DNA of 64,000 nt from Cohnella sp. GbtcB17 (GCF_019091135.1 NZ_JAGXJW010000016.1:28797-92796); one strand, 5' to 3'; positions 1 through 9,500 are shown, counted from the first letter of the stretch. Notes: generated by a model not told the origin, from the sequence alone. A program made the numbers and translations.

Positions 1-308
1 AGCAAGGACTTCATATCCGAAGGCAAGGCGCTCAGCTTCCCTTTCCAAATGCCGTAAGCGAACGATGAAGGCCGCTTCCCTTGCAGGTTCAGCCCGAGCT
101 CCCGGAAGGTCGCGTACGCATCCCCCATATACAAGGAATGCGCGCCCAGATTGAAGTACGCGCCTTTTTTCTTGTTGGAGACGGCGCGGCCGCCTAACCG
201 GTTCTGCTTTTCGATGACTGCCGTTCGCTTCCCGGCCTGGGCTGCGTAAATAGCGGCGGTTAAACCCGCGATTCCTCCACCGACCACGACTACGTCAAAC
301 TTTTGCAT
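1..308 (-). CDS. FAD-dependent oxidoreductase, N-terminal part (runs off the window)
   Basis: Partial gene: the first about 102 residues, reading leftwards and leaving the window at base 1. The N-terminus (MQKFDVVVVGGGIAGLTAA) is a textbook Rossmann dinucleotide-binding site (GxGxxG), followed by an acidic residue about 17 residues later (VIEKQ) and RLGGRA, the second FAD-contact motif of phytoene-desaturase/amine-oxidase-like flavoproteins. ATG at 308 was chosen because the FAD motif begins directly after it; upstream is a modest GGGATGATG ribosome site. The substrate cannot be told from this fragment; carotenoid desaturase-like or protoporphyrinogen-oxidase-like are both possible. Confidence 0.85.
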   Translation of the reverse strand, partial: MQKFDVVVVGGGIAGLTAAIYAAQAGKRTAVIEKQNRLGGRAVSNKKKGAYFNLGAHSLYMGDAYATFRELGLNLQGKRPSSFAYGIWKGKLSALPSDMKSL

Positions 309-473
309 CGCTCATCATCCCTTCGCCATTTTGCCTGTATGACGGGGAAGGGATTCGAAATGTGACAGCAACGCCAAAAAAATAGGCAAGCTGCCGCGAT
401 GGTCCGATCTTCGTCCTTCGTCCGCGAGCAGGACGAGGCCTTGAGCGATGCATGGGAAAGCGCTGCAGCACAG

Positions 474-501
474 CAAAAGAGGACGCTTGCGCGTCCCCTT
501 T
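474..501 (-). terminator. Rho-independent terminator of the siderophore-binding gene
   Basis: Inverted repeat GGACGC-TTGC-GCGTCC extended by flanking A/T pairs; read on the minus strand it ends in TCTTTT. It lies 18 bases beyond the stop of the substrate-binding protein gene. Confidence 0.75.
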
Positions 502-518
502 CGCCGGTGCATGTGCAG

Positions 519-1511
519 TTAGGCTTTGCCCAGAATGCCTTCTTTGAAGATGTTCATCAAATATTCCAGCGTGATCGGATCGCTGTAGCTGGAAGCTTCG
601 GTATCGATCTCGATCACATGGCCCGCCTTGACGGCCGGCATGTTCTTCCAGGTGTCCGTGTTCAGCGCGCCGTTGTCGCCGGTCGCGCTTCTGCTGAGGA
701 TGATATAATCGCCGGCGTACTCCGGCAGCACCTCGGTCGACAGCGTGTAGTAGCCTGGGCCAAGCGCGTCCTTCTTGACCTTCTCCGGCATGCCGAGGCC
801 CATCGCCTGGTACACGATCTCCGTGCCGCGGGCCCAGTTGTTGCCGAAGACGTAGAACTGCTTGTCGTACAGCTCGAACACCGTCACGGTGACGTCCGCG
901 CCGGCCTTCGCCTTGATCTCGTCGCCGATAGCGGCTGCGCGCTTCGAGAAGTCGTCGGCCCAAGCCTGCGCTTCCTGCTCTTTGTTCAGCAGCTTGCCGA
1001 TCTCGATCTGCTGCTTCAAGTAGTCGAGCTTGCCCCATGTATAGACGACGGTCGGCGCAATCTCCTTGAGCTTGTCGATGTTCTTCTCGGTGCTGCCCAC
1101 GATGATGAGGTCGGGGTTCAGCTCGATGATCTTCTCCAGATCTTCCGCGGAGACCACTTCGACACCCTGAAGCTTATCCTTGAAAAGCCGATTGCCCGCC
1201 GTCCACTGATCGACGCCGACGAGCGTGCCGCCCAGCGAGATGACGTTCGGCGCGCTGCTCAGCGCGATGATGCGCTTGGGCGCGGCGGGTACCTCGACAG
1301 GCCCGTTCTCGGATTCGTAAGTCATCTTGCCGGAGGCGTTCGCGCTTGCGGAAGCGCCTGCCGACGGCGATGCCGGCGCGCTCGCGGACGGCGATGCTGA
1401 TTCGCTTGCGCTTGGCGACGCGCCAGCGTTATTGTTGTTCGCGTTGTTGCCGCACGCGCTGACGACCAGCATCAGCAGCAGCGCCAATGGGGCCCACATT
1501 TTCTTTTTCAT
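519..1511 (-). CDS. Iron-siderophore ABC transporter substrate-binding lipoprotein
   Basis: A secreted lipoprotein of the FhuD/FeuA/YfiY class (periplasmic-binding protein family PF01497) that would capture ferric siderophore outside the membrane and hand it to an ABC permease. The signal peptide ends in a lipobox (VVSAC). It is followed by a low-complexity Ser/Ala/Pro tether (about residues 22-60), then the binding domain with KRIIALSSAPN and the LNPDLIIVGS segment typical of this fold. No permease or ATPase gene lies nearby, so it must work with components encoded elsewhere. ATG 1511 is preferred over GTG 1520, which sits only 4 bases from the AGGGAG ribosome site. A consensus promoter and an 18/19 Fur box lie just upstream, so iron repression is expected. 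Confidence 0.9.
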   Translation of the reverse strand: MKKKMWAPLALLLMLVVSACGNNANNNNAGASPSASESASPSASAPASPSAGASASANASGKMTYESENGPVEVPAAPKRIIALSSAPNVISLGGTLVGVDQWTAGNRLFKDKLQGVEVVSAEDLEKIIELNPDLIIVGSTEKNIDKLKEIAPTVVYTWGKLDYLKQQIEIGKLLNKEQEAQAWADDFSKRAAAIGDEIKAKAGADVTVTVFELYDKQFYVFGNNWARGTEIVYQAMGLGMPEKVKKDALGPGYYTLSTEVLPEYAGDYIILSRSATGDNGALNTDTWKNMPAVKAGHVIEIDTEASSYSDPITLEYLMNIFKEGILGKA

Positions 1512-1544
1512 GCCGAGCACGACACTCCCTTTTCTCTACTTATC

Positions 1545-1563
1545 GATAATGATTATCAGTATC
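1545..1563 (-). promoter_or_regulatory. Fur box
   Basis: GATAATGATTATCAGTATC matches the classical 19-bp Fur box (GATAATGATTATCATTATC) at 18 of 19 positions. It covers roughly +3 to +21 of the promoter of the siderophore-binding gene, where bound Fur-Fe(II) would block transcription. Confidence 0.92.
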
Positions 1564-1572
1564 ACTTTTATA

Positions 1573-1601
1573 ACTATAAAGACGGCTTCCAGGATTGTCA
1601 A
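1573..1601 (-). promoter_or_regulatory. SigA-type promoter of the siderophore-binding gene
   Basis: On the minus strand TTGACA (1601-1596) and TATAGT (1578-1573) are separated by 17 bases. The -35 is perfect and the -10 matches 5/6. The Fur box begins just downstream. Confidence 0.85.
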
Positions 1602-1616
1602 TAACGGTGCGGGGAT

Positions 1617-2156
1617 TTACTCGTACCAACTGCGGCGCGTCTCAAAATAATCATATTGTTGTCCGTTGGACAGCCTGCGCCGGTCGACCAGTCGGAATCC
1701 GGCCTTCAGCAGCACGCTGCGGGAAGCGCCGTTCACGGGCTTCACGATAGCCGCCACCCGTTCAAGCTCGGTCTGACGGAATATGAATGCGATCATCGCT
1801 TGGACCGCCCCCGTGGCGTAGCCGCGGTTGCGATCATCTTTGGAGACCGCATACGCCACCTCGCGTTCTACCGGATCCAGCAGATCGTTCGGGAAAACGC
1901 CGCACCAGCCGATCAACCGTTCGTCCGCCTTGTGCTCGACCGCGAGCAGAATGCGCACGTCAGCGGGATCGAAGCGGTCGTAGCTGCCGATGACGAACGA
2001 CAGGAAATCCGTCAGCTGCGCCTCGGTCATCGCCCAATCGGGCAGGAAGTCGGTGATCTCGGCTTGCATGGTGAGCGCGCGCAGCGCGTCGACATCCTGC
2101 GGCGCGAACGCGCGGAGGCGGATCGAATCGGTTTCTATCGTAAAGGAAAGCGTCAT
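1617..2156 (-). CDS. GNAT family N-acetyltransferase (RimJ/RimL-like)
   Basis: A 179-residue acetyltransferase. The N-terminal strand (ETDSIRLRAFAPQDVDALRAL) and central AYAVSKDDRNRGYATGAVQAM, which holds the acetyl-CoA-binding R/Q-x-x-G-x-G/A motif, are characteristic of the RimJ/RimL subgroup that modifies N-termini or small molecules. The C-terminal NGASRSVLLKAGFRLV segment is also typical (asparagine plus 'KxGF'). It lies upstream of the Fur-controlled gene but is separated from it by that gene's own promoter. The start at 2156 follows GAGGTG. The substrate is unknown. Confidence 0.88.
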   Translation of the reverse strand: MTLSFTIETDSIRLRAFAPQDVDALRALTMQAEITDFLPDWAMTEAQLTDFLSFVIGSYDRFDPADVRILLAVEHKADERLIGWCGVFPNDLLDPVEREVAYAVSKDDRNRGYATGAVQAMIAFIFRQTELERVAAIVKPVNGASRSVLLKAGFRLVDRRRLSNGQQYDYFETRRSWYE

Positions 2157-2200
2157 TTGAGAAGCACCTCGTCGTTATATTGGCAATCGGCATTCGGCGT

Positions 2201-2238
2201 AAAACAAAAAGCGGAGCGCCTGAAAAGAGGCACTCCGC
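2201..2238 (-). terminator. Rho-independent terminator
   Basis: GCGGAGCGCC (2211-2220) pairs with GGCACTCCGC (2229-2238) with one G-T pair; on the minus strand the stem is followed by TTTTTGTTTT. It probably ends the transcript of the membrane protein at 2430-3611. Confidence 0.75.
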
Positions 2239-2429
2239 AAGTATCGTCGCATACTTGTCTCGAAGTCCCTTGTAACGGCTCTGGAAGACGCACGTATCCC
2301 GTCTATAAAATCACGAGATTTTAGCGCGCGCTCGGTCCATTACAAGGAAACTGGCATAAAGGATAAATTCTCCTTCCGCATACAACCTGCATTCAGAATA
2401 AAATGTGCCGCATCCGTTGTAAAGAAGAA

Positions 2430-3611
2430 TCAGGCCGCTTCCACCGAAGGAACCGCTTGGCGATTGGGCTTCGTCCGCTTCCAGCCTGCTCCGACCAGCA
2501 GCAGCAGGAATCCGCCCCCGACGCTCCAGAGTACGGCCGCATTCGAGGAGGCCGCGTCCAATCCGCCGAAGTACATGACCTCGCGCAGCCCGACGGCCGC
2601 GAAACGCAGCGGCGTCCAGGCGTAGATCCAGTCGCGGGATGCCGCCGACAGGAACTCCGGCGCCATGTTCAGCATCGGCATCGAGAAAAACATCAGCAGC
2701 ACGAGAATCGCCATTGCGGGCATCCCGATCCAGTTGAGCAGCGCGGATTGGAGCATATAGAAGGCCGCGCCGGCGAGCCACAGGAACAGCCAAGTCTGAG
2801 TCGCGTCGGCCAGCTCCATGCCGTACCAGGCGGTGGCTTCCCAGACGAGGAAGGCGGAAGCGAGCCCGGCGAGCAGGACGCCAGCGACGGGCTGCCAGAC
2901 GATCGCGGCCGGTCTGCGGGAGCCGGCCTTCATGGCGGCGCCGCCGGCGAAGAAGAGGATCAGCGCCGATACCAGGCTGCCCATCCACATGATCTGCGTA
3001 AGCAGCCCCGGCGCGTTGCCGGTGGCGTTGTTCGCGCCCGCTGCGTGGGCAGTCTCCTCCTGCACGACGATGGGGGACAGCAGCGCGGCTGCCGTCGCCA
3101 CCGGCACCTGCTGCGTCTGCGCGCCGATCCGCTCGAGCATCGTCTTCGACAGCTCCGCGCCGGCGAGGCGCATCGCCTGAGCGAGCCCTTGTTTGACGAC
3201 CGTAGAGGCTTGCGTGTTCAGCCCCTCGTTCGCGACGATCTTCACCGTCGCGGGCTTCGGTTCGGCACCCGCCAAGGAGGCTACGCCGGCGCTGAGATCC
3301 GCCGGAACGATCAGCGCACCGTAGTATTGCCGGTCGTCCATCCCCTCACGGGCCTCGGCTTCGGAGCCGACGATCGTCCAGGCGATCGGCAGCTGCGCGT
3401 TCGACGTCAGCTTTTCCTTCAGCATCTCCCCGACCGCCAGCGATTCGCCGCCCGGCAGTTGCGCCGGTCGATCGAGCACCACGAGCGCGACCGGCACCTC
3501 CTTCGGCTTCGCGCCGAGCACCGAGCCCATCATCGCCGCCCCGAACACGACCAGCACGATCAGGACGATCAACGTACCGATCCACACGATTTTTTGCTTA
3601 AATATCGCCAT
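2430..3611 (-). CDS. ABC-2 type / YhgE-Pip-like membrane transport protein
   Basis: A 393-residue membrane protein. It has one N-terminal transmembrane segment (IGTLIVLIVLVVFGAAMM), a roughly 190-residue extracytoplasmic domain, then five or so hydrophobic segments to the C-terminus. This is the arrangement of the YhgE/Pip and DUF3533 branch of ABC-2-type exporters. The extracellular part carries LDRPAQLPGGESLAVGEML and QYYGALIVPADLSAGVASL, typical of that branch. No ATPase is next to it. It is divergent from the TetR gene at 3790, and the space between holds TGTTCA-type inverted repeats, so it is probably the export target repressed by that TetR. Substrate unknown. Confidence 0.8.
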   Translation of the reverse strand: MAIFKQKIVWIGTLIVLIVLVVFGAAMMGSVLGAKPKEVPVALVVLDRPAQLPGGESLAVGEMLKEKLTSNAQLPIAWTIVGSEAEAREGMDDRQYYGALIVPADLSAGVASLAGAEPKPATVKIVANEGLNTQASTVVKQGLAQAMRLAGAELSKTMLERIGAQTQQVPVATAAALLSPIVVQEETAHAAGANNATGNAPGLLTQIMWMGSLVSALILFFAGGAAMKAGSRRPAAIVWQPVAGVLLAGLASAFLVWEATAWYGMELADATQTWLFLWLAGAAFYMLQSALLNWIGMPAMAILVLLMFFSMPMLNMAPEFLSAASRDWIYAWTPLRFAAVGLREVMYFGGLDAASSNAAVLWSVGGGFLLLLVGAGWKRTKPNRQAVPSVEAA

Positions 3612-3641
3612 TCCTCTATTCGCTCCTCTTGTCCGCGTAAT

Positions 3642-3666
3642 TGAACATGTTGTTGATTAATGTTCA
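3642..3666. promoter_or_regulatory. Candidate TetR operator between exporter and tetR
   Basis: TGAACAT (3642-3648) and ATGTTCA (3660-3666) form a perfect 7-bp inverted repeat with an 11-bp spacer. Further TTGTTCATT and GTTCATTAAT half-sites follow at 3669-3677 and about 3723. The position between two divergent genes fits autoregulation plus control of the exporter. Confidence 0.55.
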
Positions 3667-3789
3667 CATTGTTCATTATAATGAAGAGAGTTTGGCGTTC
3701 AATCGTCAATGTGCGATCGCGGTGTTCATTAATCGGCAGATCGATACTCGGCTGTTGAGCAACTCAGAAAAAGAGGCGGAGGCGAGGCG

Positions 3790-4404
3790 ATGGAGGATAA
3801 ATTGGACAGGCGAAAAGCGAGGACCCGGCAGCTCCTCTACGACGCGCTCATGGCGCTGCTGCAAGAAAAGAGCGCCGAATCGATCACGGTCACGGACGTC
3901 GCCGATCGCGCGGATGTCAATCGAGGCACATTTTATTTGCATTATCGGGACGTCAGGGACATGCTGCAGCAGTTGAAGGACGAGGTGCTGACCCGCATGC
4001 GCGTCATCATCGAGCAGCTCGACATTTCGGTGGCCATGCTATACATCGACCGGGACGAGCCCTATCCGATCGGCGTCTCTATTTTCGAGGAGATCGCGAG
4101 GCACGGGGAATTTCTGCGCATCATGCTCGGCGAGAAAGGCGATCTCTCGTTTGCAAGGCAGCTGCGGGAGCTGTTCGCCACTCGCGTTCATGCCAAACTG
4201 AGTACGCTGTCGCCGAATGAGAGCGCCGTCCCTCTCGACTATCTCATCTCCTACGTCGCCTCCGCCAACTTCGGCATCGTGACGCACTGGCTGGACACGG
4301 GCCGGCAGCTCACACCCGCGCAGATGGCCAAGATGATGGTCAGCTTGATGAACTACGGCCCCCTCATCTCAGGAGGGATTCGGAAGAAGCCGGGGCGGGA
4401 GTGA
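3790..4404 (+). CDS. TetR/AcrR family transcriptional regulator
   Basis: A 204-residue repressor. The N-terminal helix-turn-helix runs from about residue 8 to 55 (ITVTDVADRADVNRGTFYLHYRDV), the classic TetR DNA-binding signature. The C-terminal part is all-helical and resembles the TetR_C_33/YxaF-type ligand domain. An AGGCGGAGGCGAGGCG ribosome site precedes ATG 3790. Divergent transcription with the exporter at 2430-3611 and the inverted repeats between them make that exporter the likely target. Ligand unknown. Confidence 0.88.
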   Translation: MEDKLDRRKARTRQLLYDALMALLQEKSAESITVTDVADRADVNRGTFYLHYRDVRDMLQQLKDEVLTRMRVIIEQLDISVAMLYIDRDEPYPIGVSIFEEIARHGEFLRIMLGEKGDLSFARQLRELFATRVHAKLSTLSPNESAVPLDYLISYVASANFGIVTHWLDTGRQLTPAQMAKMMVSLMNYGPLISGGIRKKPGRE

Positions 4405-4470
4405 TTAGGCTGGCGAGTAATTAGGCTGGTGGAGTAATTAGCAGGCGGAGCGATCAGGAGGGCGGCGGGG
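4404..4470. repeat. Short 16-17 bp tandem repeat after tetR
   Basis: Three clear and one decayed copy of ATTAGGCTGGYGGAGTA begin at the tetR stop codon (starts near 4404, 4420, 4437 and 4453). Confidence 0.6.
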
Positions 4471-4518
4471 ATCGCGGAGCTAAAGTCCATTTCGTTGAAG
4501 TGACGCGTCCTTGGGGCT

Positions 4519-4635
4519 GAATAACGATGTGACACATTCTTACTTGGACCGGAAAGCGCCGCTAGGACGAGATAGCGATGTGACACATTCTTATTGGAGT
4601 GGGAATGCGTCACTTGGGCGATATAGCGGCACGCT
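4519..4635. repeat. 51-bp tandem repeat, family E (two copies plus a partial third)
   Basis: ATAACGATGTGACACATTCT (4521) and ATAGCGATGTGACACATTCT (4572) are exactly 51 bases apart; a partial third copy (ATAGCGGCACG) begins at 4623, again 51 bases on, inside the 3' end of the Rrf2 gene. The array separates two convergent genes. Single copies recur near 17003 and 23045. Confidence 0.75.
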
Positions 4636-5065
4636 TCTCCTCGATCTCCCGGGCCAGCACGTCGACGAGCTCGCGCATCGTCACGGCAGCCAGCACGCCC
4701 TCCATCGCCGCTTGTGCCTTAAACATCATCAGGCGCAGCACCTGCTCGATGTTGGCGCCTACCGGACAAGCCGGATTCGGCTGCTCGTGCATATGGAACA
4801 GCCGGCCTTCCTCCACGACGTCGACCGCGCGGTACACGTCCAGCAGGGTGATATCGTCCAGCTCCCTCGCCAGCGTAGCGCCGCCGCTCCCCGCCTTGAC
4901 GTTCGCAAGTCCCGCCTTCTTCAGATGGCCGAGCACCCGGCGGATGACGACCGGATTCGTCCCGACGCTGCCGGCCAGCCACTCGGACGTATGGTGATCC
5001 TGCGGCTGAATCGCCAGCAGGGACAAAATGTGCACGCCAATGGAAAATCTGCTGCTGATCTGCAT
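4610..5065 (-). CDS. Rrf2 family transcriptional regulator (YwnA-like)
   Basis: A 151-residue regulator with the Rrf2 winged-helix domain at the N-terminus (MQISSRFSIGVHILSLLAIQ, then SEWLAGSVGTNPVVIRRVL as the recognition helix). Only one cysteine (NPACPVG) lies in the effector region, so it lacks the three-cysteine Fe-S site of IscR/NsrR and belongs with the cluster-free YwnA type. ATG 5065 follows AAAGGGTG; a longer open frame upstream overlaps the promoter and was rejected. A palindrome overlapping its own -10 suggests autorepression. The last codons fall in a repeat of family E. Confidence 0.88.
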   Translation of the reverse strand: MQISSRFSIGVHILSLLAIQPQDHHTSEWLAGSVGTNPVVIRRVLGHLKKAGLANVKAGSGGATLARELDDITLLDVYRAVDVVEEGRLFHMHEQPNPACPVGANIEQVLRLMMFKAQAAMEGVLAAVTMRELVDVLAREIEEKRAAISPK

Positions 5066-5080
5066 AAGCAACACCCTTTC

Positions 5081-5119
5081 GTTGTGATGATTATAGTTAC
5101 AACACGTGCCAAGTGTCAA
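5081..5119 (-). promoter_or_regulatory. Promoter and operator of the Rrf2 gene
   Basis: On the minus strand TTGACA (5119-5114) and TATAAT (5095-5090) are perfect, with an 18-bp spacer. An imperfect dyad starting GTTGT and ending ACAAC (5081-5103) overlaps the -10, the usual place for Rrf2 autorepression. Confidence 0.8.
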
Positions 5120-5149
5120 CCCAAGCGTGCTTTATAATCCCGCCACTCA

Positions 5150-5176
5150 GGGAAGCCGAATCCTGCTCGGCTTCCC
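5150..5176 (-). terminator. Hairpin after the SDR gene
   Basis: GGGAAGCCGA (5150-5159) and TCGGCTTCCC (5167-5176) form a perfect 10-bp stem with a 7-base loop just after the SDR stop. There is no T-run, so termination strength is uncertain. Confidence 0.55.
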
Positions 5177-5190
5177 ATCGGCAAGGCGCG

Positions 5191-6219
5191 TTAATCCGCG
5201 AGCGACCGTCTGACCGCCGCAGCCGCCTCATCGAGCGCCGCGATAACGTTGTCGCACCACGCGTCGAACTCGGGATCCTCCCGCTGCAGCTCCGGATGCG
5301 CGAGGATGTGCGCGACGGTCCGCTTGACCCCCTGGTCGAAGCGGATGTCGGCCGTGTAGCCGGGGACAAGACGCCTCAGCTTGGCATTGTCGAAGACGAC
5401 GGAATTCGCCTTGTCCCCGATCAGCCCGCCCGTAAAATCCTCCCGGCTGCACGCCGCCAGAAATTCGGAAGGCGCATGCACCGCGCTCAGCGGTACGTCG
5501 AGCGCGTCGGCGATGGCCGCGTAAATCTGGTTCCAGGTCAACGACTCGTCCGACGTGATCTGCACCGACTCCCCGATTGCATGCAAGTTGCCCATGAGGC
5601 CGATGAACCCTTTGGCAAAGTCCTCATTGTGCGTCATCGTCCAGAGCGAAGTACCGTCCCCGTGAATGAGGACAGGCTTGCCCTCAAGCATTCGTTTTGC
5701 TACCTGCCAAGAGCCCTTGCTGCCGTGTACGCCGAGCGGTATCGAACGCTCGTCGTACGTGTGGCTCGGCCGAACGATCGTGATCGGGAAGCGCTGTTCG
5801 CGGTACTGCTTCATCAGATATTCCTCGCAGGCGATCTTGTTTCTCGAATATTCCCAATACGGATTGGCGAGCGGCGTGCTCTCCGTGATCCGATAGTCGG
5901 ACAGCGGCTTTTGGTAGGCGGAGGCGGAGCTGATAAAAATGAACTGCTTGGTTTTCCCCGCGAAAAGACGGTAATCCCGCTCCAACTGGGCCGGTACGAA
6001 AGCGATAAAGTCCGCCACCACGTCGAACGACATGTCGCGGATCAAGTCGGCCACGCGCGCCTCGTCATTGATGTCAGCCTCGAGCGTCTTGACGTTCGAC
6101 GGCAGCCCCGCATTGCGCGTGCCCCGGTTCAGCACATACAGCTCGCAGCCTTGCGCCGCCAGCTGTCTCGTGATGGCTGCGCTGATCGTACCCGTGCCGC
6201 CGATAAATAACGCTTTCAT
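5191..6219 (-). CDS. NAD(P)-dependent epimerase/dehydratase (extended SDR)
   Basis: A 342-residue Rossmann enzyme beginning MKALFIGGTGTISAAITRQL, a variant glycine-rich cofactor motif, with the catalytic SSASAYQKP...YSRNK region (Ser plus YxxxK) of extended short-chain dehydrogenases. LNRG after the second strand (an arginine rather than an acidic residue) suggests NADP preference. The ribosome site is GGAGGTGC before ATG 6219. ECF41 sigma loci often include an epimerase, a decarboxylase and an oxidoreductase. One such sigma factor lies 4 kb away, but I see no ECF41-type promoter in front of this gene. Substrate not identifiable. Confidence 0.85.
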   Translation of the reverse strand: MKALFIGGTGTISAAITRQLAAQGCELYVLNRGTRNAGLPSNVKTLEADINDEARVADLIRDMSFDVVADFIAFVPAQLERDYRLFAGKTKQFIFISSASAYQKPLSDYRITESTPLANPYWEYSRNKIACEEYLMKQYREQRFPITIVRPSHTYDERSIPLGVHGSKGSWQVAKRMLEGKPVLIHGDGTSLWTMTHNEDFAKGFIGLMGNLHAIGESVQITSDESLTWNQIYAAIADALDVPLSAVHAPSEFLAACSREDFTGGLIGDKANSVVFDNAKLRRLVPGYTADIRFDQGVKRTVAHILAHPELQREDPEFDAWCDNVIAALDEAAAAVRRSLAD

Positions 6220-6465
6220 AAATAAGCACCTCCGGTAATCGAGATAGAGCGAGCGATCATACTCGTCCCTATCTAGTATTCGCCGCCGGGAAGACCGGTC
6301 CTGTCTCGTAAGGTCCGAAAATTGGGCTAAGGCGCTTCCTTGGTCACAATTCTGGCGGCCGAAGTCACCAGCATGGTAGCAGGCAAGACAACGGCGCTCC
6401 TACAATGGGTTCACGGCGCGGCCGGTACCCGTGCGGACCGCCCGCACGGAGAAAGGAGGCTTCTA

Positions 6466-6525
6466 TTGCGGCAAAGAAGGAACGGGCATCGCAGACTCTC
6501 ATTTTCCACGACACGGAGGTTGTGA
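6466..6525 (+). CDS. Possible 19-codon arginine-rich leader peptide before the glucanase
   Basis: AAAGGAGG (6452-6459) stands 6 bases before TTG 6466, which opens a 19-codon frame (LRQRRNGHRRLSFSTTRRL). The frame stops at 6523-6525, one base before the glucanase ATG. Six of 19 codons are arginine. A GTGCGG/CCGCAC hairpin (about 6431-6447) lies just upstream. Either translational coupling or an attenuation-type leader is possible; chance is not excluded. No homology claimed. Confidence 0.35.
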   Translation: MRQRRNGHRRLSFSTTRRL

Positions 6526-6526
6526 A

Positions 6527-9500
6527 ATGTTAAAAACGACTTGGCTTAAAAAGCTGACGGCCAGCACGCTCACTATAGCGCTGCTCGCCTCGCTGGCATG
6601 GCAACTGCAGCGCACGGGGGTGGCTTCCGCGGCACCCGTCGTTTACGAAGCGGAGTCCGCCGCCAAGGCGGGAGGCGCGGTCACGGCGACGGATCACGCG
6701 GGATACAGCGGTTCCGGGTTTGTGGGCGGCTATACGGACGCCAATAAAGGCAGCGCTTCGACGACGTTTTCTGTAAGCGCTTCATCTTCCGGCAGCTACA
6801 CGGCGTCCTTGCGTTATGCCAACGGTACCGGCGCTGCGAAGACGCTCAGCCTGTACGTGAACGGCAGCAAGCTGAAGCAAACGTCGCTGCCCGCAACCGC
6901 GAATTGGGATACGTGGGCGACCGCGACGGAAACCGTGACGCTGGCGTCCGGCACTAATACGATCGCTTACAAATACGACACGACCGACACCGGCAACGTC
7001 AATATCGACAGCCTGACGGTCGATGTCTCGCTGGGTGACAACCTGGCGCTCGGCAAATCGATCGTCGCCAACAACAGCTACGGCGGATTTCCGGCGGCGG
7101 GCGCCGTGGACGGCAACGCCTCAACCTATTATGAAGGCGCGGCAGGCGCCTATCCCAATACGCTGACCGTCGACCTCGGCAGCGCCCAGAGCGTCGGTAC
7201 CGTCGTCCTCAAGCTGCCGGCCTCCTGGGGGGCGCGCTCGCAGACGCTGTCTTTGTCCGGCAGTTCGAACAATACGAGCTTCAGCACACTGAAGGCTTCG
7301 CAGTCGTATGCGTTCAATCCCAGCTCGGACAACACGGTGAGCATCGCATTTACCGCGGCATCCGTCAGGTATGTCCGGCTGAGCTTTACGGCCAACACGG
7401 GCTCCACCGGCGGTCAGGTCGCCGAATTCGAGGTGTACGGGTCCGGCTCGACGCCGACGACCACGCCGACTGCAACGCCTACGGCGACGCCGACAGCCAC
7501 GCCTACCGCTACCCCAACGCCGACGCCTCCGCCGAGCGGTACGTATGAAGCCGAGTCGGGCATCCGTTCGGGCGGCACGGTCGTGGCGACAGACCACGCC
7601 GGCTACAGCGGCTCCGGCTTTGTCGGCGGGTTCACCGACGCCAACAAGGGAAATGCATCGCTCCAGTTCAACGTAAACGTCGCCACGGCGGGCAACTACG
7701 CTTTAAGCCTTCGCTATGCCAACGGCTCAGGTGTGACGCAGACGCTCAGCCTTTACGCGAACGGCACGAAGCAGACGCAGATCTCATTGCCTGCGACGTC
7801 CAACTGGGACACCTGGGCCGTCAAGACCGACACCGTCTCCTTGAACGCCGGCAGCAACACGATCCTGTACAAGTACGATACGACCGACACCGGCAACGTC
7901 AACCTCGACCGGCTCGATCTGGCGTTCGTCGTCGCCACCCCGACGCCAACGCCGACACCGACGCCGCCTGTCGGCACTTACGGCGCCACGATGCCTTACG
8001 ACACGTACGAGGCGGAAAGCATGACGCATACGGGCACGCTCGTCGGTCCAAATACGACATTCGGCAATATCGCCTCCGAGGCGTCCGGACGCAAAGCCGT
8101 GCGGCTCACATCGGCCGGGCAGTATGTGCAGTTCACGCTGTCCAAGACCGCCAAGGGACTTACCATACGCTACTCTATTCCAGACAACGCGGCCGGCACC
8201 GGCATCGATTCGGCGATCAGCCTGTATGCGGGGGGCACGCTGATCAAGGACGTCCCGCTGACGTCCAAATACAGCTGGATCTACGGCTCGTGGGGGACGG
8301 AAGGCGGACAGACCCGCTGCTCGAACACTCCGAACGCCTCGCCGAACACCCCGCTCCACATGTACGACGGAGTCGCCGTCGTACTGGACCAGCAGTATCC
8401 GGCGGGCACGGTCATCAAGCTGCAGCGCAATGCGGCTAACCTGAACTTCAGCTCCGTCGCAAGCGTCACCGTCGACCTCGTCGAAGCGGAGCCGATCCCC
8501 GCCGCGCTGACCATGCCGGCAAACTATGCGTCCATCGCCAGCTACGGCGCGATCGCAGGCGACGGAGCAGACGATACGGCGGCGATCAACAGCGCGATCA
8601 ACGCGGTGAAAAACTCCGGGGGGGTCCTTAAAGGCATCTGGATTCCTTCAGGAACCTTCAACCTGAACAACGGCAATCGCGGCGCGGGCTTCGACGGCTC
8701 GGGCACGCGGCTGTACCTGGACTGCGGGAGTTCGATCAAGGGCGCGGGCATCTGGTATACGACGCCCGCGGGCATCTATGCAGGCATTTTCATGCGGGCT
8801 GGCAATGTGACGCTGTCGGACTTCAAGATCAGCGCGAAGGACGTCATTCGCGACGTCTATAACGGCGTGACGGCCGTCGAAGGCGTCGGCACCAATTCCA
8901 CGCTGACCAACCTGTGGATCGAGCATGCCAAAGTCGGCTTCTGGCTGACCGACCAGACGAACGGAGCGACGATCTCGAACTCCCGCGTGCGGCAAGTATG
9001 GGCGGACGGCATGAACCTCCATCGAGGCACGTCCAATACGACCGTCACGAACAACTCGGTCCGGGGCAGCGGGGACGACGGGCTCGCGATGTGGTCGGAC
9101 GTATACCTGGACACGAACAATACGTTCAGCTACAACACAGTCCAAATCCCCACGCTCGCGAACAACATCGCGATCTACGGCGGCCAGGGCAACAAGGTCA
9201 TCGGAAATTTGCTGACGGACACCGTCGTAAACGGCTCCGGCATTTCCTTCGGCACCAACTTCGACCCGCCGTCCATGACGGGCACGCTGACGATCCAGAA
9301 CAATCTGCTGCTGCGAACCGGCTCCTTTCATAAGGATTACGGCTACCAGATCGGCGGAATCTGGGCATACTGGTTAAACAACAACGGCAGAGCGCAGAAC
9401 CTGACCGTGACCGTATCGGGCAATACGATTCAGGACAGCACCTATTCCGGCATCTTCATCGAAGAGCCCGCGCCCAATATTTCCGTTACGTACTCGGGAA

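Noticed and set aside
6773..6786. cre-like TGTAAGCGCTTCAT inside the glucanase gene
   Set aside because: Only 11 of 14 consensus positions and far inside the coding region, so not called.
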